A DNA stretch of 64,000 nucleotides from Kiritimatiellales bacterium (GTDB lineage: Bacteria; Verrucomicrobiota; Kiritimatiellia; Kiritimatiellales; Tichowtungiaceae): positions 9,956 to 73,955 of the forward strand of contig JBBADV010000012.1 of NCBI GenBank assembly GCA_041656295.1, read 5' to 3'. Below, one piece after another: positions 26,085 to 34,151 of this stretch (its first letter is position 1; every line of letters begins with the position of its first letter). The notes under the pieces are model-generated. The model did not search any database. It saw only the letters and a list, made by a program, of their open reading frames with translations, and was not told the DNA's origin. A program made the translations under genes and the position numbers.

Positions 26085-26111
26085 CGTGCCTGTTTATAAG
26101 AAACAGACACG
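26085..26111 (+). terminator. Hairpin between solenoid genes
   Basis: Arms CGTGCCTGTTT (26085-26095) and AAACAGACACG (26101-26111), with one mismatch. No T-run follows, so it may be a processing or stability element rather than a full terminator. Confidence 0.5.
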
Positions 26112-26140
26112 TTGCCCGGCTTTGAGATGGAGGAACGTTG

Positions 26141-27154
26141 ATGAACTATAAAAAATGCCGGCAGGTGTTTCTTGCTGCGTTTGTTGTGACAGCAGCAAAT
26201 CTCACGTTTGCGGCGACAAATCGATGGAACGTTGGCACGGGAGACTGGTCGAACGGTTCAAACTGGATCGGCGGATTACCGGCATCGGCTGATGATGCTC
26301 ATATTGACAACGGCGGAACAGCAACCATTACAAATTCGCAATCTGTAAACAGCGCCACAGCCGGTCATGATGTTGCCGGCACAATCGCCGTAAATACCGG
26401 CGGTACGCTTAACAGCACGGACTTCATTCATATCGGCCGTAACGCCGGCGCGTCCGGAATATTGACGATTGATGGCGGAACGGTAACCGGTATTTCCGGT
26501 CTTCATTCCGGAAGCGGTAACGGAAGCGGAACGGTGAATGTGTTAAACGGCGGCACGATTACGTTATCATCAGGATTATATTCAGGCTATGCGGGATCCG
26601 GTTCACATCAGCTTACGATTGACGGGAACGGGTCAATAGTTGCTGTTAACACCAACGGTAATGCAGTCATTTTTGGCCGAGGGGGTACCGTTTCAGTAGC
26701 GCTTGTGATTACGAATGGCGGTCAGTTGATTGCTACCGGTCATTGTTTTCTTGCTAATGGAGCCAATACGACAGTTGCAGCAGTGATTGATGGCGCCGGT
26801 TCAGCATGGACGGTTGGCAGAAAGCTTACTGTCGGAACGGGTTCCGGGACTCTGACGATTCAAAACGGCGGACTTGTGAGTGCTGACGAAATAACAATTG
26901 GCGCGAAGGGCATGATTCGAATCCGCGCCGGCGGTGCGCTGGCGCTTAAAGGAAATGTCAGCACACTGTCCGGCTTCATGAATTTGGTGACTGGCAGTGC
27001 GCAGAAGATTCAGTATTGGAACGGAACGGGCTGGGCCGATATTACGGCTGCTCAGGGAAGTGATTATACGCTGGATACATATACTCACGGCAGCGACACG
27101 TATACAAAGTTGACTGTGCGGGGTGTGCGTATCGGACTTTTTATTATGCATTAA
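26141..27154 (+). CDS. Secreted beta-solenoid protein (T5SS/PEP-CTERM-associated repeats)
   Basis: A 337-residue third paralogue. The signal peptide spans about residues 1-24 (TAANLTFA-ATNRW). The solenoid repeats are very close to those of the following fusion protein (GTVNVLNGGTITLSSGLYSG, HQLTIDGNGSIV, VTNGGQL-type turns, GSGTLTIQNGGLVSADEITI). The end domain IQYWNGTGWADI and YTLDTYTHGSDTYTKLTVRG is present; after it a short hydrophobic tail (IGLFIMH) replaces any sorting signal. GGAGGAACG precedes the ATG at 26141. It probably shares its ligand with the neighbours. Confidence 0.85.
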   Translation: MNYKKCRQVFLAAFVVTAANLTFAATNRWNVGTGDWSNGSNWIGGLPASADDAHIDNGGTATITNSQSVNSATAGHDVAGTIAVNTGGTLNSTDFIHIGRNAGASGILTIDGGTVTGISGLHSGSGNGSGTVNVLNGGTITLSSGLYSGYAGSGSHQLTIDGNGSIVAVNTNGNAVIFGRGGTVSVALVITNGGQLIATGHCFLANGANTTVAAVIDGAGSAWTVGRKLTVGTGSGTLTIQNGGLVSADEITIGAKGMIRIRAGGALALKGNVSTLSGFMNLVTGSAQKIQYWNGTGWADITAAQGSDYTLDTYTHGSDTYTKLTVRGVRIGLFIMH

Positions 27155-27227
27155 CAGAGGGCGGTTCACGTAAATAAACGCGGCAAAGGTGCTCGGGTTG
27201 TCTGTCACTTTTTATCAGGAGAATTAT

Positions 27228-30200
27228 ATGAAGACATTTGTATGTAGATTAGGAATTGTTTCTATCTGTTGTTTTCTGTCGGTGAATGCGTCAGCGGATG
27301 TTCGATGGAAAAGCCCGACGGGTGACTGGTCCGTTGGTAAGAACTGGGACACCGGCACGAAACCCTCGGTGAATGATGATGCCTATGTTGACAACAAAGG
27401 AACGGCAACCGTTGAAGATACTCAATCTGTGCGCAGCGCCACGGCAGGGTATGATGCCGCCGGTACAATTATCGTGACTGCCAATGGCGTGCTGAACAGC
27501 GAAGATTCGATTCGCGCCGGCATTAACCGCGGAGCAATCGGAACGTTTACCGTTGATGGCGGAACGGTAACCAGCGCGGCCGGTCTGTATACCGGAACCA
27601 ATTACGGAAGCGGAGCGGTAAATGTATTAAATGGCGGCACGATTACAGTGTCAGCGTTATATTTTGGATACCAGGCAGGTTCGCAACAGCTTACGATTGA
27701 CGGGAGCGGTTCAAAAATTACCGTTAATACCACCAGCGGTAATTCGACTGTTTTCGGGCGCGGCGGCACCGTTTCAGCAACGGTTAATCTCACAAATGGC
27801 GGGCAGTTGATCAGTAACGGCGGCAACGCTTATCTTGGCAACACAGGCAATACGAGCGCGACAGCGTTGATTGACGGCGCCGGCTCCGCATGGAAGGTTG
27901 AGAAAAAACTTTTTATCGGCAACAGCGGCACCGGAACCCTGACGATTCAAAACGGCGGACTGGTGAGCGCCGGGGAAATAACGATCGGCGAGAAGGGTTC
28001 GATTCGAATTGGTGTCGGCGGTGCGCTGGCCATTAAATACAGCTCAACCAGCAGCGTCGGAGATTCGTTGGCCGATTTCATGGCTCTCATTAAAGGGACT
28101 TCAAAGATTCTGTATCTGGCCGGTTCGGACTGGGTTGATATTGAAACCGGCATTGATGGCGTAAATTATTTTCTGGATCGTTACAGTGAAGACGGTGTCA
28201 CGTACCGCCGGTTAACCGTGCAGGCGTCCACAGATTTCAGAGTGGCGTCTCTGTTTTCAGACAATATGGTTCTGCAGCAGCAGCGTAATATTGCAATCTG
28301 GGGCTGGGCCAAAGCAAACAGTACGGTGACGGTTACTCCCGACTGGACCGCTCCGGTTTCTGTGGTTGCGGATGCCGCCGGCCGGTGGAGCGCAACGGTG
28401 TTGACTCCCGCCGCGTCATTTACTCCGCACACGCTGACGCTGGATGACGATCAGGGAAACTCTGTAACGCTTACCAATGTACTGGTTGGCGAGGTATGGG
28501 TCTGTTCCGGTCAATCCAATATGTTTTGGCCGCTGAGATTAACCGATGATGGCGCCGCCGCAATCGCTTCGGCAAATCCAAATATCCGGCTATTCACTGT
28601 GCCTCAAAAACCATCGAAAGAACTATTGGTCAGCTGCGGCGGTTCATGGAGAGTCGCGGACAACAATACACTTCCGGAGTTCAGCGCCGTTGCCTATTAC
28701 TTCGGCAGGGAACTGATTGAACAGCTGGATGTTCCGATCGGGCTGATACACAGCTCCTGGGGCGGAACTCCGGCGGAAGCATGGACACCGCAGGATGTAT
28801 ATTTGGCTGATCCCGTACTCCGTCCTATTCTGGATCGCAAGGTTACAGAAGCAAAACATGAGTGTAGCAGTCTTTATAACGCAATGATCCATCCGTTAGT
28901 GAAGTATGCTATCAAAGGAGTGATCTGGAATCAGGGCGAAAACAATCGCAGCCGTGCCGAGGAGTATAAAGCATTGTTTCCCGCGATGATCAACTCGTGG
29001 CGCACGCAATGGAATCAAAACGATCTACCGTTTTATTTTGTACAGATTGCACCTTTTATTCTTGGGCATCCGAATAATCCGCAGCCGAACGGCACAAAAG
29101 TTCCTGAGTTGCAGGAGGCGCAGTTATACACGATGAAGACTGTACCGCATACAGGGATGGTTGTCCCAATGGATGTTGGAAATCTCACGGATATTCATCC
29201 AAGGAATAAACTGCCCGTTGGTCAACGGTTGGCGCTGTGGGCACTGGCGAAAACCTATGGCCGCGATGTGCTCTATTCCGGACCGGTTTACCGGGAGATG
29301 GTTGTTGAGGGCAGCCGGGCCAGAATTTTATTCGACTATGTTGATGGAGGATTAAAAACTAACGATGGCAAGGCTCCGAATGAATTTACTATTGCAGGTT
29401 CCGACATGGTGTTCTACTCGGCGACTGCAATAATTGACGGCAGCACTGTTCTCGTTTCCAGCGATGATGTAGAGCATCCTGTTGCAGTGCGTTATTGCTG
29501 GCGGAATGCGGCGGAAGGAAATCTGTTTAATGTAAACGCCAATCTGCCTGCGTCATCATTTAGAACAGATATTCTTAAACCGGGCGTTCTATTCCAGATA
29601 CGGAATGCACGAACAGATATAATACCGGCAATTACTGTTCCGGCTATTGATCTTGATTCGGATGTGCACCGGATAGTGATTGTTGATAAAGAGAAGGATC
29701 AATACCTTGGCCAGGTTTCAACAACCCGGCTTAAGGACAGCGAAATAATTTTTGCCGCTTATCCCAAAGGACATGGGGCCGGTCCTATTGTTCTTAAACG
29801 CAGTGATGACGGCGGGTTCACCTGGAGCGGGCGCCTGAAGACACCCGCCAGTTTTGAGAGCAGCCGGGAAACGCCCACCATTCACAGTGTGATTGATGCT
29901 GATGGTGTTGAACGGCTGATTCTCTGGTCGGGACTTTATCCGGCACGTATGGCCCATAGTGAGGATAAGGGAGAAACGTGGTCTGAGCTGGCCGCAGCGG
30001 GTGACTGGGGCGGAATCGTGGTGATGGGATTTGTCGAACCCTTGAAAACGAAAGGGTGCTACATTGCAATGTTTCATGATAACGGAAAGCTTTTCACAGG
30101 CAAGGGAGAAGCCATCAAAGGGCGGCGGCTGTATCAAACCTTCAGCCGCGACGGCGGGCTGACCTGGTCTATGCCGGAGCTGGTTCTTACATCGACGGAT

Positions 30201-30752
30201 ACTGCTCTTTGTGAACCCTATGCACTCCGTTCTCCGGATGGGAATCAATTGGCCGTTTTACTGCGCGATTCAAGCCGGACGAAAAGCTCTCATGTTATTT
30301 TTTCAGATGATGAAGGAATTACGTGGAGCAAGCCCAGAGAACTTCCACTGTCGTTGACGGGCGACCGGCATACCGGAAGATATACTTCCGACGGCCGGCT
30401 GTTTATCAGTTTTCGTGCAAACTCTCCGGTGTCTGCCCGCCCGTCCCGTATTTTTGAAAAAGACTGGGTCGGCTGGGTCGGCACCTATGAAGACATCGTA
30501 GAAGGCCGCGAGGGACAATATATTGTACGGCTGAAAAAAAATTTCCGAAATACGCATGGTTGGGACTCCCGGTATCCGGGATACGATTGCGGATATCCGG
30601 GCGTTGAGACGCTTCAGGATAATACCGTGATTTGTACGTCCTACGGCCACTGGGTTCGCGGAGAGGCTCCTTATATTATCAGCATGCGCTTTTCTCTAAC
30701 AGAGTTGGATGAATTAGTAAAAAAAGAAGCGGGAAATAATGGATGCCAATGA
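27228..30752 (+). CDS. Solenoid - sialate O-acetylesterase - sialidase fusion
   Basis: A 1174-residue secreted three-part enzyme. Residues 1-23 are a signal peptide and about 24-315 the same beta-solenoid as the three upstream proteins, including the YFLDRYSEDGVTYRRLTV end domain. About 330-790 is a SASA-type sialate O-acetylesterase: GEVWVCSGQSNM with nucleophile Ser near 430, VIWNQGENN near 568, and DIHPRNK with catalytic His near 656. About 805-1170 is a GH33-like sialidase with four Asp boxes (SDDGGFTW, SEDKGETW, SRDGGLTW, SDDEGITW) at roughly 858, 910, 973 and 1024. It would remove O-acetyl groups and then release sialic acid from host or algal glycans outside the cell. Start follows CAGGAGAATTAT. 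Confidence 0.9.
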   Translation: MKTFVCRLGIVSICCFLSVNASADVRWKSPTGDWSVGKNWDTGTKPSVNDDAYVDNKGTATVEDTQSVRSATAGYDAAGTIIVTANGVLNSEDSIRAGINRGAIGTFTVDGGTVTSAAGLYTGTNYGSGAVNVLNGGTITVSALYFGYQAGSQQLTIDGSGSKITVNTTSGNSTVFGRGGTVSATVNLTNGGQLISNGGNAYLGNTGNTSATALIDGAGSAWKVEKKLFIGNSGTGTLTIQNGGLVSAGEITIGEKGSIRIGVGGALAIKYSSTSSVGDSLADFMALIKGTSKILYLAGSDWVDIETGIDGVNYFLDRYSEDGVTYRRLTVQASTDFRVASLFSDNMVLQQQRNIAIWGWAKANSTVTVTPDWTAPVSVVADAAGRWSATVLTPAASFTPHTLTLDDDQGNSVTLTNVLVGEVWVCSGQSNMFWPLRLTDDGAAAIASANPNIRLFTVPQKPSKELLVSCGGSWRVADNNTLPEFSAVAYYFGRELIEQLDVPIGLIHSSWGGTPAEAWTPQDVYLADPVLRPILDRKVTEAKHECSSLYNAMIHPLVKYAIKGVIWNQGENNRSRAEEYKALFPAMINSWRTQWNQNDLPFYFVQIAPFILGHPNNPQPNGTKVPELQEAQLYTMKTVPHTGMVVPMDVGNLTDIHPRNKLPVGQRLALWALAKTYGRDVLYSGPVYREMVVEGSRARILFDYVDGGLKTNDGKAPNEFTIAGSDMVFYSATAIIDGSTVLVSSDDVEHPVAVRYCWRNAAEGNLFNVNANLPASSFRTDILKPGVLFQIRNARTDIIPAITVPAIDLDSDVHRIVIVDKEKDQYLGQVSTTRLKDSEIIFAAYPKGHGAGPIVLKRSDDGGFTWSGRLKTPASFESSRETPTIHSVIDADGVERLILWSGLYPARMAHSEDKGETWSELAAAGDWGGIVVMGFVEPLKTKGCYIAMFHDNGKLFTGKGEAIKGRRLYQTFSRDGGLTWSMPELVLTSTDTALCEPYALRSPDGNQLAVLLRDSSRTKSSHVIFSDDEGITWSKPRELPLSLTGDRHTGRYTSDGRLFISFRANSPVSARPSRIFEKDWVGWVGTYEDIVEGREGQYIVRLKKNFRNTHGWDSRYPGYDCGYPGVETLQDNTVICTSYGHWVRGEAPYIISMRFSLTELDELVKKEAGNNGCQ

Positions 30753-32295
30753 AGTGATAATGGATGTTGCCGCGACAGGATCCGGGCTTGGCATTCTGGA
30801 TTGGCTTGTAATTGCCGGTTATTTGTTCGGCATGATTTTTATCGGGTGGTTTTTTTCAAAAGAGGCAAAAACAGCTGAAGGTTATTTGCTGGGCGGGCGT
30901 CAGATGAAATCCGCCTGGGTCGGACTCTCGCTGTTTGCCACTTTACTCAGCGCGATCTCGTATCTGATGGTCCCGGGAGAAGTGATTCAAAACGGTCCGG
31001 CGTTCATGCTCGGGAAAATCGCGGCGTATCCGATTGTTGTGCTGATTGTCGGTTTCTTTCTGATTCCGGTGATTATGAAATTAAAAATCACCAGCGCCTA
31101 CGAAATGCTGGAAACACGGCTCGGGCTTGGTGTCCGGATGCTCGGATCAGTCTTCTTTCTGCTGCTGCGCCTGATGTGGATGGCCGCAATTGTATACACC
31201 ACATCGGCGAAGGTTCTGATACCGATCTTCGGCCTTTCGGAATCCGTTTCCATATATTTCTGTTTTCTTATTACACTGATTACCATTGCCTATACGTCTA
31301 TGGGCGGCCTGAAAGCAACCGTATATACGGACGTTGTACAGTCCTTTGTTCTGTTCGGCGGAACATTTCTGACCATCGGAATCATTGCCTTTAAACTCGG
31401 CGGCATCGGCAACTGCATTCCTTCTGAGCGGCCTGCTCACTGGCCGGAATTCCAGTGGGGATTCGGTTCAGCGCCGGGCGCGCGGACATTTATGGCGGCG
31501 CTGATTTCAACGGTGGTCTGGTTTGTCAGCACAAACGGATCGGATCAAACCGCGATCCAGCGTTATTTATCCACTCAGGATGTTAAAACCGCACGCCGGA
31601 CGCTGACCTATGCCATGGCCGCCAGCGGATTTGCAGGCATTTTATTGACCATCGTTGGTTTATGTCTTTTATCGTTTTATCAGACAAAACCGGAACTGCT
31701 TGGCATGGGCGCAGGATTTACAACCGGAGCGGATAAAGTATTTCCGCTCTATATAACCAGCCAGCTTCCCGCCGGACTGAGCGGTCTTGTATTATCAGGG
31801 CTGTTAGCGGCGGCAATGTCCAGCCTTTCGTCCGGGCTGAACTCATCCTGTTCCGTTGTCATGGTCGATTTTATCGGCCGGTTCCGCGGAGATAAAAAAG
31901 ACAGCATCAATCCGGTGAAAATGGCGAAATTAATTACAGTATGTATTGGAATTGTCGTTGTTCTCTTCAGCGTTGTTGTCGGAATGGTTAAAGGCAATCT
32001 GCTGGATATGGCGTTCAAAATCTGCAACCTGCTGACGGCGCCGCTGTTCGGCCTTTTCTTTATGGCAATATTTGTCCGCCGGGCGACCGGCGCCGGCACG
32101 CTCATCGGCGCAGCCGCGGGCGTCATCACCGTCTTCGTGATCAGTTTCTGGGAAGACCTCTTTCTGGGACCGACCGGACTTAAAGGGATCAGCATTCTGT
32201 GGGCAATGCCTGTGTGTCTGCTGGTGCAGATTGTAACCGGTGTGCTTGCAAGTCTGGTGGTTGGAACCAGCGGTCCACCGTTAGACAGGGATTAA
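30739..32295 (+). CDS. Sodium/solute symporter (SSS family), probable sialic-acid importer
   Basis: A 518-residue inner-membrane protein with about 13 hydrophobic helices and the SSS signature (LLGGRQMKSAWVGLSLFATL near residue 50, YTSMGGLKATVYTDVVQ near 190, GLVLSGLLAAAMSSLSSGLN near 350, covering the LeuT-fold sodium site). SSS members include sialic-acid transporters of the STM1128 type. The ATG at 30739 overlaps the end of the sialidase fusion by 14 bp, which indicates translational coupling to the enzyme that frees sialic acid; nagA follows after two bases. Sialic acid is the most likely substrate by context, with N-acetylglucosamine as an alternative. Confidence 0.88.
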   Translation: MDANEVIMDVAATGSGLGILDWLVIAGYLFGMIFIGWFFSKEAKTAEGYLLGGRQMKSAWVGLSLFATLLSAISYLMVPGEVIQNGPAFMLGKIAAYPIVVLIVGFFLIPVIMKLKITSAYEMLETRLGLGVRMLGSVFFLLLRLMWMAAIVYTTSAKVLIPIFGLSESVSIYFCFLITLITIAYTSMGGLKATVYTDVVQSFVLFGGTFLTIGIIAFKLGGIGNCIPSERPAHWPEFQWGFGSAPGARTFMAALISTVVWFVSTNGSDQTAIQRYLSTQDVKTARRTLTYAMAASGFAGILLTIVGLCLLSFYQTKPELLGMGAGFTTGADKVFPLYITSQLPAGLSGLVLSGLLAAAMSSLSSGLNSSCSVVMVDFIGRFRGDKKDSINPVKMAKLITVCIGIVVVLFSVVVGMVKGNLLDMAFKICNLLTAPLFGLFFMAIFVRRATGAGTLIGAAAGVITVFVISFWEDLFLGPTGLKGISILWAMPVCLLVQIVTGVLASLVVGTSGPPLDRD

Positions 32296-32297
32296 TC

Positions 32298-33278
32298 ATG
32301 GAGATTTCCGGATTTATAGATCTGCAGGTTAACGGCTACAAAGGCATTAACTTTTCTGCAGCGGATTTGGCCGAAGAGGGATTCTGCTTTGCCTGTGAAG
32401 AGCTGCTGAAAACCGGAACCGCCGCGTTCCTGCCGACGCTGGTAACCAGCGCCTCAGACGCCTATGCCCGGACGCTTCCGCTCATTGCGAAAGCGTCCGG
32501 AAAATATTTTAAAAAAATCATTCCGGGAATCCACCTCGAGGGACCGTTTATCTCAAGCTGTCCTGGAGCGGTAGGCGCTCATGCTGCGGAGAATACTAAA
32601 CAGCCGTCGGTCGCATCCTTTGATAAACTCCGGGAGCTTTCTGAGGGCCGCATCAGACTGCTGACTATTGCCGCGGAAGGTGAGGATGCAGAAAAACTGA
32701 TTGCTCATGCCGTAAGCAAAGGCGTGGCGGTTTCTTTGGGTCACCAAATGGCGGAGTATGGGCAGATCCGCCGCTGCTATGATGCCGGCGCCTGCGCCAT
32801 GACGCATCTTGGAAACGGCATGCCGAATGAAGTGCCGCGGCACCGGAATCAGCTGATCTCCGGCCTGGCGATAAAAGCGCTTAAAGCAATGATTATTACC
32901 GACGGCCATCATCTCCCCGAACAGGTGATCCGCGCCGTTTTTAATGCGAAAGAAACGGCGGATATCATTGTAACAAGCGATGCGTCGTCAATCGCCGGAT
33001 GTCCGCCGGGAACATACAATGTTGGCGGGAGCGCAATTGTGCTTGAGGAAAACGGCTATCTTCATAATCCGGAAAAACAGTGCATGGCCGGATCCGCGTC
33101 AACCATGCTGGAATGCATGAACCATCTTGCATCGCTGAACATATTGCCGCTGAAAGAGCTGTTGAATGTCGGATTCTATAATCCATTGAAAATGATCGGT
33201 GTCGAACCGGATGAACTTAATTGTCAGCCGGCGATGAGATGGGACGAACACCGGCGGATGTTTGAACTCATACAATAG
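32298..33278 (+). CDS. nagA: N-acetylglucosamine-6-phosphate deacetylase, short form
   Basis: A 326-residue amidohydrolase (E. coli NagA about 382). It begins directly at GFIDLQVNGYKGINFS, the start of the TIM barrel, so the N-terminal beta-sandwich strands are missing. All catalytic elements remain: metal ligand Glu in GIHLEGPFIS, His in VSLGHQMAEYG, His in MTHLGNGM, His in ITDGHHLP and the catalytic Asp in TSDASSIAG. It removes acetate from GlcNAc-6-phosphate to give glucosamine-6-phosphate in the cytoplasm. It starts two bases after the symporter stop and is followed by nagB. Confidence 0.88.
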   Translation: MEISGFIDLQVNGYKGINFSAADLAEEGFCFACEELLKTGTAAFLPTLVTSASDAYARTLPLIAKASGKYFKKIIPGIHLEGPFISSCPGAVGAHAAENTKQPSVASFDKLRELSEGRIRLLTIAAEGEDAEKLIAHAVSKGVAVSLGHQMAEYGQIRRCYDAGACAMTHLGNGMPNEVPRHRNQLISGLAIKALKAMIITDGHHLPEQVIRAVFNAKETADIIVTSDASSIAGCPPGTYNVGGSAIVLEENGYLHNPEKQCMAGSASTMLECMNHLASLNILPLKELLNVGFYNPLKMIGVEPDELNCQPAMRWDEHRRMFELIQ

Positions 33279-33340
33279 AAGAGAGAAAAGTGGCGCGTGA
33301 AGGCACGCGATAGAGCAACACATAATAAAAAAGTGCAGAT

Positions 33341-34081
33341 ATGATAAAAATAAATAAATTTGAAACCGAGGCGGAGGCAGGGCGCGCTGCGGCCGAAGCG
33401 GGTGCGAACGCGATTCGCGCCGCCATTCATAACCGCGGTGAAGCATCCATTATTGTCGCAACCGGAGCGTCGCAGTTCCGTATGCTGGAAGCGCTGATCC
33501 GGCAGCCGGACATTGCCTGGAACCGGATCAATGTTTTTCATCTGGATGAATATATCGGAATTCCGATAACTCATCCGGCATCGTTCCGCCGCTACTTGTG
33601 GGAGCGATTTCATTCGAAACTGCCCGTTCCGGTGAAAACATTTCATTATATTGATACAGAAAACGATCCCGAAGCGGAATGCCGTCGGCTCAGTGAATTG
33701 ATCAAAACTGTTTCCATCGACGTCTGCTTTTGCGGGATTGGAGAAAATGCGCATCTGGCATTCAACGATCCGCCGGCGGATTTTGAAACTGACAGTGCTT
33801 ATATTTTAGTGAAACTGGATGATGCCTGCCGTCAGCAGCAGTTGGGTGAAGGCTGGTTTCCTGCGCTGAATGATGTTCCGGAAAAAGCAATTTCCATGTC
33901 GATTCAGCAAATGCTGAAATCTGAAAAAATCATCTGTACGATACCGGGAAAACAAAAAGCAGTTGCGGTTGATAACACGCTTTCCAGCGAAATTTCTCCG
34001 CAGATTCCTGCAACTATTTTGAAGACGCATCGCGACGCAACGTTTTATCTGGATCGTCATTCCGCCTCTTTATTGAAATAA
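33341..34081 (+). CDS. nagB: Glucosamine-6-phosphate deaminase (NagB-like)
   Basis: A 246-residue cytoplasmic isomerase-deaminase (glucosamine-6-phosphate to fructose-6-phosphate and ammonia). Recognised by IIVATGASQFRMLEAL (phosphate loop), FHLDEYIGIPITHPASFRRY with the catalytic Asp, and CFCGIGENAHLAFNDPP. In the last motif the E. coli Asp141-His143-Glu148 set is Asn-His-Asp, as in a NagB-like branch that also lacks the allosteric extension (E. coli is 266 long). The gene follows nagA by 62 bp on the same strand and completes the route to glycolysis. Confidence 0.88.
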   Translation: MIKINKFETEAEAGRAAAEAGANAIRAAIHNRGEASIIVATGASQFRMLEALIRQPDIAWNRINVFHLDEYIGIPITHPASFRRYLWERFHSKLPVPVKTFHYIDTENDPEAECRRLSELIKTVSIDVCFCGIGENAHLAFNDPPADFETDSAYILVKLDDACRQQQLGEGWFPALNDVPEKAISMSIQQMLKSEKIICTIPGKQKAVAVDNTLSSEISPQIPATILKTHRDATFYLDRHSASLLK

Positions 34082-34151
34082 AAACAGACGGATATTTTGA
34101 TAGCGCAGATTAACAAAAACGGGAGCGTTAACAGCAAGATCAGGAGAAAAT

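Noticed and set aside
30739..30760. Alternative symporter start at 30760
   Set aside because: Both ATGs are possible, but the one at 30739 has a purine-rich stretch (AAGCGGGAA) at better spacing; it was kept.
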